Source of the DNA: Gymnopus androsaceus JB14
Lineage: Eukaryota; Basidiomycota; Agaricomycetes; Agaricales; Omphalotaceae
DNA length: 47,866 nt
Assembly: GCA_009733575.1 (NCBI GenBank)
Contig: ML769817.1
Coordinates: 1 to 47,866, forward strand
Direction: 5' to 3'
Of the stretch, positions 45,459 through 47,866 are shown one piece after another; position 1 is the first letter of the stretch; every line of letters begins with the position of its first letter. The notes beneath the pieces were generated by a model. That model was not told the origin of the DNA. It saw nothing but the letters and a program-made list of their open reading frames with translations, and did not search any database. A program made the position numbers and the translations under genes.

Positions 45459-47866
45459 CTGATAAATTTGAATTAGCTCTTTCATCGCTGAGCAATCACA
45501 GATGTCAAAAATACAATTCTGATATAGTGCAAAACATCAAAGTCGACAGTCCGCCACCTCGTACTCTTAACGATGAAGAGGAGGAAGAAGTATACATTGA
45601 CGTTAATCTCTTTCCTTCCTTCAAATTTGAATATGACACCAAAGAAGGAGTTGGAAAAGGTGATCACGCTTACGCTGCAGCCCACAGTTACGGAGCAATT
45701 CTTTTTGACTCCGGATGCTCTACCCACATGATGCCACTCACCGACGAACTCAGGAATCAACGGGAGATTCCAACGCGAGTCATCCAGGCCGCTAATGCGG
45801 AAACCTTCACGGCAAACATCTCCGGCACACTCCATCTGGGACTTCCAACAAACAAACAAGAAATAAGAATGTTAAAGCTCCCTAACACCCTTCTATGTCC
45901 AGACACTCCCAACACACTCATATCACTGGGAAAACTCGACGACGATGGTTACGCCATCCATACCGCAAATGGTAAAATGACGATCAGAGATCGCCAGGGA
46001 AATCTCGTGGGAGTTATCCCAAAGATTAACGGACTATACCAGATCCCATCACGGGAACATGCTTATTCGACTAAGATTGGCAGATTGGTATCTCTTTACG
46101 AGGCACACTGCATCTTAGGTCACCTCAACTATGCTTACATGAAGCATATGTTCCGAGATAACCAGGTTCAAGGAATCGGATTGGATCCAAAGCAAATGGA
46201 CAAACCAGAATGCCACGCTTGTATGCTTGGGAAGGCATCCAGGTATCCTATTGCTCAGGTGCGATCATCTCCACGTGCGGAGAATTTTGGAGACGTCTTC
46301 CACATGGATGTGTGGGGACCATCACAAGTCAGGACAGTAAACCATTGCACTTACACGCTGACTTTAGTTGACAAAGCAACTGATTGGTTGGAGGAACCCC
46401 AAATGAAGTCGAAGGACGAGTCATTCGCACAGTACGTGGTTCTCCAAACAGGTCTCCAAACTCAATACGGCACAACTGTTAAAGTTCTCCACTCTGATCG
46501 AGGGGGAGAATTTCTCAGTAACGAATTCACGGCATATCTGGAACATATTGGGACACGACGACGTCGCACGGTACACGACACCCCGGAACACAATGGTATA
46601 GCAGAACGTGCACATCGAACGTTGCTTAATGCAGTTCGAAGTCTTTTGATTTCATCAGGACTCCCAAAATGGCTTTGGGGATTCATGATGAAATATGTGG
46701 TATATGTTTCGAACAGGACACCGAAGAAAGCCATCGGAATGGCCACTCCATACGAGAAACGGTTTGGTATTAAACCGGACATTACTAATCTTCGAATCTT
46801 CAGCAGTATTGTTTACGTTAAACGAGAAAAGGAACCCGGCAAATTGGAATCACAGGCTCAGGAAGGACGCTGGATAGGACTCAAACCCGAATCGAATGGT
46901 CACTACATCTACTGGCCAACATGTCACACTGTCACAACGGAGAGGAACGTAGTTTTCTCTGACAGGCAGATCCAACCCATTGAAGGGGAGGATGGAAATT
47001 TGGGAAATTTAGAAACATCGGTCACCAAGTCGGAACAGCCTGTCATACCAGTTCCAGAGGAGATTGCCGAAACAAATTGCACCAGACGAAGTATCTGGCA
47101 AACGAGTCAGATGACCCACCAAGAAGATCAGGGACGTCATTGAAGGACTTGGAGAAGGAAGTGATGAGTTGCGACATCTTACCGCATCTCTAGGTCAGTT
47201 ACATCAAGAAATCGAATACTGATCCTTTATCTGTTGCCGAGTATGCAACAACCTGACAGCTCCAAATGGTACGATGCCATGAAGGACGAAATCTCCAGAC
47301 TCCAGGAGCGTGGAACCTATACAATTGTCACTCCACCTCCAGATGCCAATATTCTCACATCCAAATGGGTCTATCAGACCAAGAAGGATGAACGAGGTCA
47401 CATTACAGGACACCGAGCTCGTCTTGTTGTACGTGGATTTAATCAGATCCCAGACGTTGATCATTTCCCAGACGAAACCTTCACATCTGTCGCGAAACTT
47501 GCATCAGCCCGTGCCATACTTAGCATTGGAGCTAAGAAAAGCATGATTATTCACCAAATGGACGTGAAATCAGCTTACCTTTATGGGAAATTGGACAACA
47601 ACGAGCGCATTTTTATGAAGGCACCTCCAGGCATAGATATAGGGGTAAAACCAGGTCAAATTTTACGGCTTAAACTCGCACTTTACGGACTTAAACAAGC
47701 CGGTCGACAATGGTACATGCGATTCAGGGAAATCATGACCCAACTGGGGTTTAAACAGTCTGATTTTGATCACGCTGTTTTCTATTGCACTAATCCCTTC
47801 ACCATCATTTTCATACATGTTGACAACATGACATTGGTTACCGAAACCCTGGCCATCATGGAGAAA
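45398..47866 (+). pseudogene. Copia pol (protease-integrase-RT, partial)
   Basis: Retroelement polyprotein that copies and inserts the element. The open frame 45398-47143 has the protease motif ILFDSGCSTHM, an integrase zinc finger (AHCILGHLN...CHACMLGK) and the integrase core with HMDVWGPS, HSDRGGEF and EHNGIAERAHRTLL, so D, D and E are all present. Between about 47085 and 47220 the sense runs in another frame (GKRVRxPTKKIRDVIEGLGE) and stops occur in the pol frame. The RT follows in the original frame: DSSKWYDAMKDEI, WVYQTKKDERG, HQMDVKSAYLYG, LYGLKQAGRQW. The active-site box is HVDN (47816-47827) instead of YVDD, lacking the second catalytic Asp. The element is therefore inactive even if the shifts are sequencing artefacts. 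The first codon is not a natural start; expression would be by -1 frameshift from gag. Confidence 0.85.

Larger units (their letters stand above)
43409..47866 (+). mobile_element. Ty1/copia LTR retrotransposon, 5' part (continues past the window)
   Basis: Parent entry. The order LTR, gag, protease, integrase, RT is the copia arrangement. RNase H and the 3' LTR lie outside the window, so the TSD cannot be checked. Confidence 0.88.

Noticed and set aside
1..47866. CRISPR array, rRNA genes, bacterial operon signals
   Set aside because: No spaced identical direct repeats, no rRNA motifs, and gene structure with introns is eukaryotic.

Overview
This is a transposon-rich stretch of a fungal nuclear genome, most likely a mushroom-forming basidiomycete (Agaricomycetes). 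The signs are GT-AG introns of about 47-66 bp, a NACHT-WD40 NLR with the N-terminal 'GG-F-N' exon common in basidiomycetes, a TPR-CHAT protein, a Sec2-type Rab GEF, a Tad1-like LINE with RNase H, Ty3/gypsy and Ty1/copia retrotransposons, and many small non-autonomous DNA transposons. No rRNA, tRNA or CRISPR was found. Almost every coding region has frameshifts or stops. Most are relics, although assembly indels could explain some of the single-base shifts.

Layout. 0-9 kb: a hAT-type MITE with an 8-bp target-site duplication (TSD) at 162-980, a decayed gypsy gag-protease on the minus strand (1.9-4.9 kb), a 91-bp fold-back element inside it, two solo LTRs with exact 5-bp TSDs (4912-5222 and 5530-6338), and unassigned AT-rich DNA. 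9.1-10.2 kb: an inverted-repeat element ending in CATCAGCA.

10.3-35 kb: one ancestral minus-strand gene for a TPR-CHAT (caspase-like) protein, blown apart by nested insertions. From 3' to 5' these are a 610-bp element (TSD TAGAA), a CATCAGCA element with TA flanks that itself holds a MITE and a Tad1-like LINE, a 735-bp CACTG element (TSD GTC), an 8.8-kb element with 731-bp inverted terminal repeats, and a truncated gypsy element. Removing the three 3' insertions with one TSD copy each gives a continuous CHAT reading frame apart from one stop codon, which strongly supports the mapped boundaries.

The 8.8-kb element (21298-30116) has no visible transposase. It carries relics of an S9 prolyl-oligopeptidase-type gene and of a multi-exon basidiomycete membrane-protein gene. 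The latter is interrupted by a 520-bp hAT MITE whose removal also restores the reading frame. The element looks like a gene-capturing (Pack-type) transposon.

36-43 kb: a Sec2p-like Rab GEF (plus strand, several frameshifts), then a NACHT-WD40 NLR (plus strand) with about 12 very similar WD40 units and several breaks. 43.4 kb to the end: a Ty1/copia element (LTR, gag with zinc knuckle, protease, integrase, start of reverse transcriptase) that runs off the window. Its RT active site reads HVDN instead of YVDD.

The most interesting points are the precisely datable nest inside the TPR-CHAT gene, the Pack-type element, and the linkage of a CHAT protease gene with a NACHT-WD40 NLR. Both families belong to cell-death and immune-type signalling, and both are being destroyed here.
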